The translations under genes and the position numbers were made by a program. The notes beneath the pieces are model-generated. The model did no database searches, was not told the origin of the DNA, and saw only the letters and a list, made by a program, of their open reading frames with translations. Positions 54,488 to 64,000 of a DNA stretch of 64,000 nucleotides are shown here, in pieces. The stretch comes from an uncultured Draconibacterium sp. Lineage in GTDB: Bacteria; Bacteroidota; Bacteroidia; Bacteroidales; Prolixibacteraceae. The stretch is taken from assembly GCF_963677155.1 (NCBI RefSeq), contig NZ_OY781884.1, positions 248,001-312,000 on the forward strand, read 5' to 3'. Numbering within the stretch: position 1 is the first letter of the stretch; every line of letters starts with the position of its first letter.

Positions 54488-56920
54488 ATGAGATTTAATA
54501 TCCTTAAATATTCCTGTTTCATTCTACTATTCCTGCTTCTGATCCAGGGGAAACTGTTAGCCCAGAACTTGAACCCAATGGAACAAAATGTGTCGGAAAT
54601 AAAATCAAGTCAGATTTCTGATGCCCAGATGCGGGTTATCATGCAACGTGCCATTGAGTCTGGTCTAACACCCGATCAGATCGAATCTTTAGCCCGGTCG
54701 CGAGGGATGAATGAAAGCGAAATTGAGAGATTTAAAGAACGTGCTGAACGTCTGTACGATAACAAATTAATGGATGAGGATAGTAAGGGGGTAAAAATAA
54801 ACACACGCCCAAAGGTAGAGTATCCTGAAAGCCTGGAAGAACGACTTCCCAATGCCGCAAAAACACAAACAAACGATAATTTTGGTTTTTCGCTGTTTAA
54901 AAATACCGAACTTACCTTCGAACCCAGCTTTAATGTTTTAACGCCGCGCGATTATTTAATTGGTCCGGGAGACTTGATAAACATCGATGTTTGGGGAGCC
55001 TCTCAACACAGTTACCAGGAAGTGGTTTCAAACGATGGGAGCATAATTATTTCAAATATTGGCCCCGTCTTCTTAAGCGGAATGACGACAGAAGATGCCG
55101 GGAAAAAACTGGAGACAATATTAAGCCAAATCTACTCCGGGCTAAAAGATGGTAAAACCTCGATGAAAGTCTCACTCGGGGCAGTACGGAGTATTCAGAT
55201 AAATATTGTGGGTGAAGTGGTTTTACCCGGAACTTACAATGTTTCGGCAATGGCAACGGCTTTTAACGCCATGTACATAGCCGGTGGTCCTGCAGAAAAT
55301 GGTTCACTACGGGATGTACAGATTATACGTGACAATAAAATTATTGCAAACATCGACTTTTATGAATATTTAATAAATGCCAAGCAATCCAATAACATCC
55401 GCTTACAAGATCAGGATATTATTTTCATCCCTCCATATGAAAATCGTGTAAGGATAAACGGAGAAGTGAAACGTCCAATGTCTTTTGATATCAAGCCCGA
55501 CGAATCGTTGGAAGATTTAATTGATTTTGCAGGAGGATTTACAGGAAATGCTTATACAGAACGGGTTAAGATCCTTCGGAAAACCGGTAAAGAAAAACGC
55601 ATATTAGACATTGCTACTGACTATTTAGATGCCATTCGACTGGAAAATGGCGACGAAGTTCAAGTCGATGCTGTTTTAAATCGTTTTGAAAACCGGGTAT
55701 TTATTTCGGGAGCAGTATTCCGCCCGGGTGCTTATGCCATCAACGAAGGAACCACATTAAAAGAACTAATAAAAAAAGCCGATGGTTTACGCGAAGATGT
55801 ATTTAAAGACCGTATTTCTGTTTTTCGGTTACAAGACGACCTGACAAGAGAGCACATTGCCGTTGATTTGAATAATCTACTAGCTTCCAATCTTGATTTT
55901 ACCCTGCAGCGCGAGGACTCTATTCATATTCCATCGATTCACGATTTGCGCGAAACACGCACCATACAAATTGAAGGAGAGGTGAAACTGCCGGGAGTTT
56001 ATCCCTACTCCGAAAATACAACAGTTGAAGACTTTATTATTCAGGCCGGAGGTTTATTGGAAACGGCTTCTACTGCAAATATTGAAATTGCCAGACGTGT
56101 GTCAAACGACACTTCAACAGTTACTACTGTAAAACTCGCTGATGTGATTAAATTCCCAATCGATAAATCATTGGCACTAAGCGACGAAGCATCTAATTTT
56201 GTATTAAAGCCTTTCGATCAGGTGTTTATTCGTAAATCTCCTGCTTACATTCCACAAATGCTGGTAAGCATTAACGGCGAAGTTAACTTCCCGGGAAAAT
56301 ACTCGATAACTTCCCGTACAGAACGAATCTCCGATTTAATAAAAAGATCAGGTGGTATTACAACAGAAGCCTACATTAACGGTGCCAGTTTAATTCGAAA
56401 AAGAACTCAGAACAGAACCCTGACCGACAAAGCCATTGACAATATTACAATGGAAAAAGAATCTGCGAATAATATAAATATAATCCGAAACGAGTTTGAT
56501 ATAATTGCTGTTGACCTGGCAAGTATTCTTTCCACCCCTGGAGGAAAAAGCGATTTGATTTTACAGGAGGGCGATTCCATACGGATATTAAAATCATTCC
56601 AAACCATTAAAGTTAGTGGTTCGGTTTATAATCCCAATGTAATTCCTTTCGACGAATCGATGAGTGTAAAACAATATCTGGCTAATGCAGGAGGATTAAC
56701 AAAAAGATCGAAACCCGGTCATATTTATGTGGTTTACGCTAATGGCTCAGTTAGAAAAACAAACAAAACAATATTTGGCCGTAATTACCCAGAATTACAG
56801 GCAGGGGCAGAAATAATTGTTCCAAGTAAAGGCGAACGAAGAAAACTCTCCCAAACGGGTGCCATCTCGTTAGCCGCCTCTCTCTCTCTTATTCTTGTCT
56901 CTCTAATAAATACGATGTGA
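54488..56920 (+). CDS. SLBB-domain polysaccharide export protein (set 2)
   Basis: 810 residues. Signal peptide (CFILLFLLLIQGKLLAQ), helical segment (about 35-90; DAQMRVIMQRAIESGLTPDQ), Poly_export domain (IGPGDLINIDVWGASQHSY, about 158-176) and about six SLBB repeats (INIVGEVVLPGTYNV, VRINGEVKRPMSFDI, VFISGAVFRPGAYAI, IQIEGEVKLPGVYPY, VSINGEVNFPGKYSI, IKVSGSVYNPNVI). The C-terminus is hydrophobic (AISLAASLSLILVSLI). Homologue of the 15238 gene with the same order of domains; pairs with the Wzz 75 bp downstream. Confidence 0.92.
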   Translation: MRFNILKYSCFILLFLLLIQGKLLAQNLNPMEQNVSEIKSSQISDAQMRVIMQRAIESGLTPDQIESLARSRGMNESEIERFKERAERLYDNKLMDEDSKGVKINTRPKVEYPESLEERLPNAAKTQTNDNFGFSLFKNTELTFEPSFNVLTPRDYLIGPGDLINIDVWGASQHSYQEVVSNDGSIIISNIGPVFLSGMTTEDAGKKLETILSQIYSGLKDGKTSMKVSLGAVRSIQINIVGEVVLPGTYNVSAMATAFNAMYIAGGPAENGSLRDVQIIRDNKIIANIDFYEYLINAKQSNNIRLQDQDIIFIPPYENRVRINGEVKRPMSFDIKPDESLEDLIDFAGGFTGNAYTERVKILRKTGKEKRILDIATDYLDAIRLENGDEVQVDAVLNRFENRVFISGAVFRPGAYAINEGTTLKELIKKADGLREDVFKDRISVFRLQDDLTREHIAVDLNNLLASNLDFTLQREDSIHIPSIHDLRETRTIQIEGEVKLPGVYPYSENTTVEDFIIQAGGLLETASTANIEIARRVSNDTSTVTTVKLADVIKFPIDKSLALSDEASNFVLKPFDQVFIRKSPAYIPQMLVSINGEVNFPGKYSITSRTERISDLIKRSGGITTEAYINGASLIRKRTQNRTLTDKAIDNITMEKESANNINIIRNEFDIIAVDLASILSTPGGKSDLILQEGDSIRILKSFQTIKVSGSVYNPNVIPFDESMSVKQYLANAGGLTKRSKPGHIYVVYANGSVRKTNKTIFGRNYPELQAGAEIIVPSKGERRKLSQTGAISLAASLSLILVSLINTM

Positions 56921-56995
56921 TAAAGGAAAGTAGTCGTAATAATCAAAAGAAATTATTGATGTAACAAATTACTGTAAATTTTTATCTAATCAGAA

Positions 56996-58123
56996 ATGAG
57001 CAAGAATACCGCTATCATAAATAAAAAAGATTACCTCGAAATAAAAGATCTGCTTAACAGGCTAAAACAAAATCGCGGGATACTTATAAAATCAGCTGCC
57101 ATCGCTTTTTTGGCTGGAGTATTTATTGTTGTTTTCACTCCGAAGGTATACAAAACAGAAGTTAGTTTATTAGCCGAATCCAACTCAAACAGCCCGGCAA
57201 ATGGTTTAATGGGGCAATTGGGAAACATTGCAGGATTTGATGTTGGGGGTTTAATGGGGATGGATATGAGTGGAAGTAACAGCAGTGCCTTAACACCCGA
57301 CTTATATCCAGAAGTGGTAAAAAGTACAACTTTCCTTATCGATATTTTGCAGGAAAAGGTGTATCTCCCCAAAGAAGACATTACATTGTCAGTTAGCGAA
57401 TACCTGCAGGAACATACTAAGCCAACTATTTCGGGATGGCCGGGTTATGCCCTTAGCTTGCTAAAATCAAAAGGTGAGAAAAGAATGATTCCTCCAAAAA
57501 ACGAAGGAGAACCCTTAAACCTTTCTCAGGCCGACTTGAATTTGATTAAGGGACTGGCCAGCACCATAGAGGTAAACATTATAAAATCGGAAGGTGCAAT
57601 TACAGGTGGCGACAGTAAAATAATTAAAGTGAGTGTGGAACAACAAGATCCTTATGTATCTGCATTATTAACCGAAAAAGTAATTGCCAGCTTAAAACAA
57701 TATATCATTGATTATCATACCAGTAAAGAGAAAAAAGACCTTGCTTTTATCGAAGCCCGATACCAGGAAGCCAAAACCCGGTATTTTGAGAAACAAGAAG
57801 CTTTAGCTGATTACGACGACAGTAATGTGAATGTAATTCTTGCATCGGCTAAATCACGCCGCGACAGATTGGTCACTGAATCCACTTTAGCCTCAAACCT
57901 CTATAAAAGTTTAGCTCAAAAACGTGAACAGGCGCAAATACTCGTTCAGGACAAAACACCGGTATTTACCGTAATAGAACCGGCAAAAGTGCCCCTGCAA
58001 AAAAGTAAACCCAAAACAATCTTCACAATTATCAGTCTTACATTAGTAGGATTGTTCGCAGGCACTTGCATTGTTCTCTGGAAAGAATTTATCATTTCAA
58101 ACAATACTGATAACAATAATTAG
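56996..58123 (+). CDS. Wzz-type chain-length determinant (set 2)
   Basis: 375 residues. TM1 (about 30-48; SAAIAFLAGVFIVVF), long periplasmic domain with coiled coil (about 240-300) and Pro-rich segment leading into TM2 (about 343-365; TIFTIISLTLVGLFAGTCIVLW). No kinase domain. Homologous in layout to the 19572 protein (shared ELF... and QILVQDKTPVFTVIEPA-type ending) but without its NDLMT insert. Confidence 0.9.
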   Translation: MSKNTAIINKKDYLEIKDLLNRLKQNRGILIKSAAIAFLAGVFIVVFTPKVYKTEVSLLAESNSNSPANGLMGQLGNIAGFDVGGLMGMDMSGSNSSALTPDLYPEVVKSTTFLIDILQEKVYLPKEDITLSVSEYLQEHTKPTISGWPGYALSLLKSKGEKRMIPPKNEGEPLNLSQADLNLIKGLASTIEVNIIKSEGAITGGDSKIIKVSVEQQDPYVSALLTEKVIASLKQYIIDYHTSKEKKDLAFIEARYQEAKTRYFEKQEALADYDDSNVNVILASAKSRRDRLVTESTLASNLYKSLAQKREQAQILVQDKTPVFTVIEPAKVPLQKSKPKTIFTIISLTLVGLFAGTCIVLWKEFIISNNTDNNN

Positions 58124-58265
58124 TTTCATAAAAACAATAGGTTATATTTGATTTAAAATGAATTACAAAACTGAAATACAAGAAGAATCAGAACGAAGTT
58201 AGACCCTTTGACAAAATGTTAATTCCTGATTAAAATAATCCCACAATACCATCGTTTAAAATCTA

Positions 58266-59687
58266 ATGAAAAATCAATCCCAAAAATTATTAGCTCTTTT
58301 ACTGCTTTTGTGTACCGGTTCTTTACACAGCTTATTCGCCCAGTCACTTAGTTTAGAGTCAAATACTTTGGCAGGCACAAAAGGCCAGCTACCATTTTGG
58401 TTATGGGCCAACCAGCTGGGACAATTCGACAAAAACAGTAGTATAGTTCAAAACTTCAGTTTGAATGCTTTTCATAAGCAACAAATTGGAGATTCTGATT
58501 TTAGTTATAAAGTCGGTCTTGATCTTGATCTGTTACTAGCCGACAAAAACGACATCCGTTTCACCCAGCTTTTTGGAAGCATGAGTTGGAAATTTCTTCA
58601 ACTGCAAGTTGGCGCTTTCCCCGAGGATGAAGTTTATGCCGGACTATCAACCACCAACGGCAACCTGTCAGCATCGCGAAATGCACAGCCTCATCCAAAA
58701 ATCAGAGCAGGTTTTAACCGTTATATTCCCGTTTTTACCGACTGGTTTTTTATCAATGGCTTTTATGAAGAAGGCATACTAAACGACGATCGTTATGTAA
58801 AAGATACCCATTTGCACCGCGGAAACCTGTTCTTTCGCTTTGGTCAACCAAAATCGATACAGGTAACGGTAGGAATTGAACATTTTGTAATGTGGTGGGG
58901 CACACACCCTGTATACGGCGAATTTCCAGGTTGGGAATCATACTTCGAATATTTAACAGCCAGTGCCGGTGGCAATAAGGTTATTGAAGAAGAACAACTT
59001 AATGCCATGGGAAACAGTTACGGCGTTTATCAGATCGAGATTAGTAAAGCCTGGGATAAAATGAATGCAACGCTCTATATCAGCCATCCTTATGAAGATC
59101 ACTCAGGAATGGAATGGGTTAATTATGCAGATAATCTGATTGGTGTGCACCTTGCTCTTAACAAACAACACACTCACTTAAAAAATATCGTATTCGAATA
59201 TTTCCATACCAAAAATCAAAGCGGGGCGTATCTCATCGGAGAAGCACCTGACGAAAATGGGCGCGGCCGCGGAATTGATGATTATTTTAACCACGGTCTA
59301 TATCTTTCTGGGGCCACCTATAATAAAATGGCTATGGTAAGCCCACTGTTTGGCCCTATAGTTATAGCAGATGGCACAAGCAGAGGTTTTGAAAATACAC
59401 GTTTTGCAGGTTTCCACTTGGGTGCTGATGGATTATTTACGGAAATATTTCATTGGAAAGCACTGCTTACCTATTCCAATAATTTTGGGAGGCACAATGG
59501 ACAGGGAGGAACAACCATTAGCCCCCCACGTAAACAATTATCAGCCCTGGGACAGTTTTCCTGGCAACCACTGTCAAAAAAGTTCAGTATTTCAACATCG
59601 GTAGCTGCCGATCATGGGAGTGTTTATGATAGTGGAGTTAGCACAACACGTATAGGAACTAAGGTCTCATTCATACATCGCTTCTAA
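58266..59687 (+). CDS. Wzi-family capsule assembly protein, third copy
   Basis: 473 residues. Signal peptide (LLALLLLLCTGSLHSLFAQ), then a barrel with GTKGQLPFWLWANQLGQF near the start and a C-terminal KVSFIHRF. It is closer in size to classical Wzi and only distantly related to the tandem pair at 45008 and 47095. VGIEHFVMWWGTHPVYGEFPG is a conserved-looking aromatic block. Probably an outer-membrane capsule anchor for set 2. Confidence 0.83.
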   Translation: MKNQSQKLLALLLLLCTGSLHSLFAQSLSLESNTLAGTKGQLPFWLWANQLGQFDKNSSIVQNFSLNAFHKQQIGDSDFSYKVGLDLDLLLADKNDIRFTQLFGSMSWKFLQLQVGAFPEDEVYAGLSTTNGNLSASRNAQPHPKIRAGFNRYIPVFTDWFFINGFYEEGILNDDRYVKDTHLHRGNLFFRFGQPKSIQVTVGIEHFVMWWGTHPVYGEFPGWESYFEYLTASAGGNKVIEEEQLNAMGNSYGVYQIEISKAWDKMNATLYISHPYEDHSGMEWVNYADNLIGVHLALNKQHTHLKNIVFEYFHTKNQSGAYLIGEAPDENGRGRGIDDYFNHGLYLSGATYNKMAMVSPLFGPIVIADGTSRGFENTRFAGFHLGADGLFTEIFHWKALLTYSNNFGRHNGQGGTTISPPRKQLSALGQFSWQPLSKKFSISTSVAADHGSVYDSGVSTTRIGTKVSFIHRF

Positions 59688-59930
59688 ATAAAAACTTCAG
59701 GAACTTGCATCTGCCCAACAAGGTAAAACAATGAGTGCTAAAATTTTATAAAACAAGTCAAACAACCAAACATTTTGATATTTTTTTTATATTTTATTAG
59801 CAAATTTTCTTATTCTAATTTAAATTAGTTAATTTTAACCTCAGAAAAAACATTATAACTAATTAAGTACACTTGTCAATTCAACATTTTTCAGACCTAG
59901 AAAACACAAGCAACGTCATTATATTTCGTT

Positions 59931-61007
59931 ATGGAAATAATCCTAATCCTATCTGCACTAATTCTGGGGTTTCTATTAGTTTTAATAGTAGTACCGCCAA
60001 TCATTCGGATTGCCATATCTAAGAATTTATTCGAACCTTTTGATGAAAGAAAGGTTCACACAAAAGTTGTTCCTCCGTTGGGAGGAGTTGCTATTTTTAT
60101 TGCTTTTACCCTAAGTGCCATCTTTGCAACTGATGGTCTGGCATTTCCAGAGTTTAAGTACATTCTTGCAGGCATAATACTCATGTTCTTCATTGGTTTG
60201 AAGGACGACCTGATAATCATTTCTGCCCGAAAAAAACTAATAATTCAAATAGTTGCGGCCATTCTGCTTATCTCCTTTGCCAACACCTACTTCACTAGTT
60301 TACATGGAGTATTCGGAGAACACAAAATTGGCCATATTACAGGAATATCACTATCATTGTTTGCAATGATTGTTATTATAAACGCATTTAATTTAATTGA
60401 TGGTGTTGATGGGTTGGCATCTGGTATTGGCATGCTGGCATCATTTGTATTTGGAACCTGGTTTTATTTAACTGGGAACTATCCTTTAGCTATTATGGCA
60501 TTTGCGCTGGTTGGCACTCTGGCAGCTTTCTTTATCTACAATGTGTTTGGCAATTCCAACAAACTATTTATGGGCGACACCGGTTCGCTTATAATTGGAT
60601 TTCTAATTTCAGTTATGGTTATTTCTTTTAACGAACTGAATTTAACTGCACCGGAGCCTTACCGAATTGGAGGAGCTCCAGCTGTGTCATTTGCCATTAT
60701 CATTGTTCCGCTTATTGACACATTGAGAGTAATGACGATACGGATAGCACAACGACGCTCACCATTTTCACCGGATAAAAATCATATTCACCATCGCTTG
60801 CTATCCTTACTTCATTCGCATTTAAAAGTAACGTTAACCATTTTGGCAGGTAATGTTGTGTTAATTGCAATTGCACTTGGCCTCAACCATTGGCGGCTAA
60901 ATGTAAACCTGCAGTTTGTTATTATTTTTCTGATTGGTCTTGGATTCTCCACGATACCATCTTATGTGTTACGTACAAAAAGATCGAGAAAAGCATATTC
61001 TTCATAG
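59931..61007 (+). CDS. WecA/TagO-type undecaprenyl-phosphate sugar-1-phosphate transferase
   Basis: 358 residues, about 11 membrane helices. DERKVHTKVVPPLGGVAIF, LKDDLIIISARKKLIIQ, NLIDGVDGLASGIGML, LFMGDTGSLIIGFL and RRSPFSPDKNHIHHRLL are the cytoplasmic loops of the MraY/WecA superfamily. The final HIHH block marks WecA/TagO rather than MraY. Transfers GlcNAc-1-P (or similar) to undecaprenyl phosphate, a third possible initiating enzyme in this region. Last gene of the polysaccharide region. Confidence 0.93.
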   Translation: MEIILILSALILGFLLVLIVVPPIIRIAISKNLFEPFDERKVHTKVVPPLGGVAIFIAFTLSAIFATDGLAFPEFKYILAGIILMFFIGLKDDLIIISARKKLIIQIVAAILLISFANTYFTSLHGVFGEHKIGHITGISLSLFAMIVIINAFNLIDGVDGLASGIGMLASFVFGTWFYLTGNYPLAIMAFALVGTLAAFFIYNVFGNSNKLFMGDTGSLIIGFLISVMVISFNELNLTAPEPYRIGGAPAVSFAIIIVPLIDTLRVMTIRIAQRRSPFSPDKNHIHHRLLSLLHSHLKVTLTILAGNVVLIAIALGLNHWRLNVNLQFVIIFLIGLGFSTIPSYVLRTKRSRKAYSS

Positions 61008-61139
61008 CTATAAAGATTCGAAACATATTATAGTGAAAACAGCTGAAGAATTTAGTGTTTTTTTTATCGAATAGATCTTTTGTATCAACTCAGAGGTGCT
61101 ATTTATTAGTATTCTTAATGTAATAACGGTAAGCCCAAT

Positions 61140-61481
61140 CACTTCAGATCTCCCATACGAGTAAAAGAAGCCGTACAGTTACTGCACGAGACACATATGG
61201 ATTTGATTGTGGATGGAGGAAATGCAAGCGAACTATGCATTAAATGGTAAATTACGCTATTCTCGTTATCTGTTTAATAAATGGATCAATAAGGATGCCA
61301 ATACTCTTATTCTCCCAAACCTGAGCTCAGATAATATTACCCACAAAATTTTACAGACAATTGGGGCACACGAGGCAATCGGGCCCATTCATATATTACA
61401 GCGCGACAGCACAGTGCGCGAGATTATCAAACAGCCATTGCTGTTATTAATGCCCAAGCCAGCAGCAACCAAGAGCATTAA
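61140..61481 (+). pseudogene. remnant of malic enzyme/phosphotransacetylase C-terminus
   Basis: Reading in two frames recovers RSPIRVKEAVQLLHETHMDLIVDG, then EMQANYALNGKLRYSRYLFN and ANTLILPNLSSDNITHKILQ, then AIAVINAQASSNQEH and a stop. This is the end of the phosphotransacetylase-like domain of NADP-dependent malic enzyme (MaeB). One extra G near 61215-61220 and one lost base near 61430 break the frame, and everything 5' of it is missing. A 127-codon open frame at 61207-61590 is therefore not a real gene. Confidence 0.82.
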
Positions 61482-61498
61482 CTTCCTGCTTATAATAG

Positions 61499-61537
61499 AA
61501 TGCCGAAATACATCTGATTTCGGCATTTTGTTTTTTG
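61499..61537 (+). terminator. intrinsic terminator after the malic-enzyme remnant
   Basis: Perfect 11-bp stem AATGCCGAAAT/ATTTCGGCATT with a 7-nt loop, followed by TTGTTTTTT. It probably belonged to the lost maeB gene. Confidence 0.88.
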
Positions 61538-61730
61538 ACCGCCATTTTTTGCTTTTATCACAAAAAAAGGATACGCAGAATCAGTTATAAATCAAATTTT
61601 CATTGCCAGTACTCTCAATTTAGGTTTCGAAGCAACAATTTCAACAACAAAGAACCTGCGAAAAAATAGCTCTGTTCAAAAAATTACATTCTCGTATCAT
61701 ATTTCAAAATTCAACACTATTTTTGCTTTT

Positions 61731-62357
61731 ATGAACATTGACAAATATCCATCGCGATTACTGGAAGCTGCTGTTAACGAGTTCTCGAAATTGCCCGGCA
61801 TAGGCCGTAAAAGTGCATTACGGTTGGTTTTGCACCTTTTACGCCAAACCAAAGAAGAGGTTAATTCATTTGGCAACAGCCTCATGCAATTAAGAAACGA
61901 AATAAAACACTGTAAAATATGCCACAATATATCGGATAGCGATACGTGCCAGATCTGCTCCAATCCATCGCGCAACGAAAGTGTTATTTGTGTGGTAGAA
62001 AATATTCGCGACGTGATGTCGGTGGAAAATACCCACCAGTTTAACGGCCTTTACCATGTATTGGGAGGTATTATTTCCCCAATGGATGGAATTGGTCCGG
62101 CTGAGCTGGAAATCGATTCGCTGATCGAGCGGGTAGATTCAGGGAATGTGGTTGAAATTATACTGGCTCTCTCCACAACTATGGAAGGCGACACCACCAA
62201 CTTTTACATTTACAGAAAATTAAAAGGCAAAGAAGTAAGAATCTCGACATTGGCACGAGGTGTTTCCATTGGCGACGAGTTGGAATATACCGACGAGGTT
62301 ACACTTGGTCGATCGTTGATGAACCGTGTTCCATTCGAAAGCTCGCTTGGAAAATAA
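61731..62357 (+). CDS. recR: recombination mediator protein RecR
   Basis: 208 residues, normal length. The helix-hairpin-helix [20 protein letters not shown], the zinc finger [16 protein letters not shown] (about 63-78) and the Toprim motif [16 protein letters not shown] (about 84-99) identify RecR, which with RecO loads RecA at gaps. Independent of the polysaccharide genes. Confidence 0.97.
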   Translation: MNIDKYPSRLLEAAVNEFSKLPGIGRKSALRLVLHLLRQTKEEVNSFGNSLMQLRNEIKHCKICHNISDSDTCQICSNPSRNESVICVVENIRDVMSVENTHQFNGLYHVLGGIISPMDGIGPAELEIDSLIERVDSGNVVEIILALSTTMEGDTTNFYIYRKLKGKEVRISTLARGVSIGDELEYTDEVTLGRSLMNRVPFESSLGK

Positions 62358-62500
62358 TTCTCTTATCAGAAAGCCGGTTTCTTTTTATTCTAAAAAAGGA
62401 AACCTTAAATTTGAGAAACGTTATTATACAACTATAAAAGTTGTTTTCCGTGGCAGCCATTTTTAACGACCTGCCTTGTTGAAAACGCCAGCTCTGAAAT

Positions 62501-64000
62501 ATGGATATTTCAATTGTTATTGTCAACTACAACGTAAAGCATTTTCTCGAACAATGCCTCCATTCGGTTGAGAAAGCTTTGCAAAATATACAGGGCGAAA
62601 TTTTTGTTGTTGATAATAATTCGGTTGATGGTTCAGCACAGTTGATCAATGAAAAATTTCCCAATGTTACTTTCATCCAAAACACTGAAAACATAGGTTT
62701 CTCGCGTGCCAATAATAAGGCCATTCAGCTGACAACCGGAAAATATGTTTTGTTGTTGAATCCAGACACCGTTGTTGAAGAAGATACCTTTGAAAAGGTA
62801 ATTTCGTTTATGGAAGCACACCCTGACGCCGGAGGACTTGGTGTAAAAATGATTGACGGGAGAGGTGTTTTTCTTCCCGAATCAAAACGGGGCTTACCAA
62901 CACCATGGGTGGCATTTTATAAAGTTTTTGGCCTTTCGAAGCTTTTTCCCGAATCGCGCAAATTCGGTAAATACCATCTCTCCTATCTCAACCAAAATGA
63001 AATTCATGAAATTGATGTGCTGGCAGGAGCTTTCATGTTGCTACGTAAATCGGTACTTGATAAGGTTGGATTGCTGGATGAATCATTTTTTATGTACGGC
63101 GAGGATATCGACCTGTCGTATCGTATTCAAAAAGGAGGATATAAAAATTATTACTACCCTGAAACCACGATTATCCACTACAAAGGAGAAAGCACAAAAA
63201 AGGGTTCGCTAAATTATGTGAGGTTATTTTACACCGCCATGCTGATATTTACCCGCAAACATTTTTCGGGAAGTAAAGCCAGCTTTTTTGCGCTGTTCAT
63301 TCACCTTGCCATCTATTTCCGGGCTTTATTATCGGCCTCAAAACGTGTTTTTCAAAACATATATATCCCAGTTATTGATGCCTTGCTGATTTTTATAGGA
63401 TTTGGTCTGATCACCCCAATGTGGGAAGAATTTCACTTTCACCAACCCGATTATTATCCGCCAGAATTTATGCAATTTGTTGTTCCGGGTTACTGCTTGT
63501 TTTTCTTGTTTAGCATTCGTTTTTCGGGAGGATATAAAAAGCCTGTGAGCATTTACAAAGTTTGCCGTGGTATACTATGGGGACTCATATCGCTACTGCT
63601 GGCTTATTCGCTCGTTGATGAGAAATACCGTTATTCGCGTGCCTTAATTTTATTGGGAACAACCTGGGCCGGAATTGTTCTCATTGCTTATCGATTATTG
63701 GGGCATTGGTTAAAATTAAACGATTTCAGACTCCACCTGAAGCGCACCCAAAAAATTGCTATTGTTGGGCATTCGAAAGAGGTACACCGCGTTCAACAGC
63801 TATTGGAAAAAACGCGGATTCGATGGAGAATGGTCGGTTTTATTGCTCTCGAAAGTAGTGATAAAGGGCCAAATTATATGGGTGAATTAAGTCAGTTGGA
63901 AGAAATCATACGTATTAACCGTATTGATGAGATTGTTTTTTGTGCCGAAAACATCAGCTCGGGCGAGATTATAAAAGCAATGCTCGACCTTAGCCGATTG
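62501..64000 (+). CDS. GT2 glycosyltransferase fused to membrane and CoA-binding-like domains (3' end outside window)
   Basis: Open for 500 codons to the window end. Residues 1-225 are a GT2 domain: DISIVIVNYNVKHFLEQCL, FVVDNNSVDGSA, NIGFSRANNKAI, LLLNPDTVVEEDT and MYGEDIDLSYRI. From about 265 several hydrophobic helices follow (IPVIDALLIFIGFGLI, FVVPGYCLFFLFSI, GILWGLISLLLAYSL, ALILLGTTWAGIVLIAY). After these comes a Rossmann-like segment (KIAIVGHSKEVHRVQQLLE and IDEIVFCAENIS, about 423-490) like the middle domain of WcaJ-type enzymes. ATG 62501 is the first start of the GT2 fold. Confidence 0.85.
   Translation, partial: MDISIVIVNYNVKHFLEQCLHSVEKALQNIQGEIFVVDNNSVDGSAQLINEKFPNVTFIQNTENIGFSRANNKAIQLTTGKYVLLLNPDTVVEEDTFEKVISFMEAHPDAGGLGVKMIDGRGVFLPESKRGLPTPWVAFYKVFGLSKLFPESRKFGKYHLSYLNQNEIHEIDVLAGAFMLLRKSVLDKVGLLDESFFMYGEDIDLSYRIQKGGYKNYYYPETTIIHYKGESTKKGSLNYVRLFYTAMLIFTRKHFSGSKASFFALFIHLAIYFRALLSASKRVFQNIYIPVIDALLIFIGFGLITPMWEEFHFHQPDYYPPEFMQFVVPGYCLFFLFSIRFSGGYKKPVSIYKVCRGILWGLISLLLAYSLVDEKYRYSRALILLGTTWAGIVLIAYRLLGHWLKLNDFRLHLKRTQKIAIVGHSKEVHRVQQLLEKTRIRWRMVGFIALESSDKGPNYMGELSQLEEIIRINRIDEIVFCAENISSGEIIKAMLDLSRL

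Noticed and set aside
61207-61590. 127-codon open frame as a real gene
   Set aside because: Its middle is the malic-enzyme C-terminus but both ends match only after frame changes, and it reads through the terminator hairpin; treated as part of a pseudogene.
62373-62405. Terminator after recR
   Set aside because: GGTTTC and GGAAACC can pair with a bulge, but no T-run follows the stem, so it was not listed.

Overview
The window looks like chromosomal DNA of a member of the Bacteroidota, probably the Marinilabiliales/Prolixibacteraceae side. The basis is TAnnTTTG-type -7 promoter boxes, a UpxY-type NusG-like antiterminator, a BT0820-type HAD phosphatase, SLBB export proteins with an N-terminal helical domain, and intergenic short-word repeats of a kind I associate with this phylum. 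I cannot name a species. No rRNA, tRNA, CRISPR array, insertion sequence or phage gene was recognised.

Layout. 1-8.4 kb is housekeeping: the end of aroQ, pyk, a convergent ftsK-lolA pair, an arcC-arcB pair and a PAP2 phosphatase. 8.6-61 kb is one very large surface-polysaccharide region holding two Wzx/Wzy-type gene sets back to back. Set 1 (8.6-33.3 kb): UpxY-like antiterminator, HAD phosphatase, Wza-like lipoprotein, BY-kinase/Wzc, winged-helix regulator, SLBB exporter, UDP-glucose dehydrogenase and Wzz. An AT-rich serotype-type core follows: KDG-kinase-like protein, pyruvate aldolase, CMP-sugar synthetase, Wzx, two sialyltransferase/DUF115-like proteins, acyltransferases, Wzy, two GT4 and a WecG-type transferase. 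A bridging segment (33.5-39.2 kb) has a degenerate tandem-repeat array, a reverse-strand orphan gene, and the GDP-fucose genes gmd and fcl with a nucleotidyltransferase-GHMP kinase fusion between them. Set 2 (39.6-61.0 kb): two consecutive phosphoglycosyl transferases, five further family 2 glycosyltransferases plus one at its head, a second Wzx, two tandem Wzi-like porins, a second Wzy, a second SLBB exporter, a third Wzz-type protein, a third Wzi-like protein and a WecA-type transferase. 61-64 kb holds a decayed malic-enzyme fragment, recR and the start of a GT2/membrane fusion protein.

How the genes may work together. PGT enzymes load a sugar phosphate on undecaprenyl phosphate; glycosyltransferases extend it from UDP-GlcA, GDP-fucose and perhaps a CMP-activated keto-sugar; Wzx flips it; Wzy, with Wzz/BY-kinase, polymerises it; the Wza/SLBB and Wzi proteins export and anchor it.

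Most interesting points. (1) A kinase-aldolase-cytidylyltransferase cassette sits with two GT42/DUF115-like proteins and may make and transfer an undescribed CMP-activated ulosonic acid. (2) A 34-nt leader element, an imperfect hairpin followed by GAGGCGAAGCA, occurs twice just downstream of promoter-like boxes and resembles an ops-like target for the UpxY-type protein. (3) Three polysaccharide genes (ugd, wzz, fcl) appear to carry in-frame peptides derived from short intergenic repeat words. (4) A degenerate array of about 20-nt units lies beside an unrecognised reverse-strand gene.
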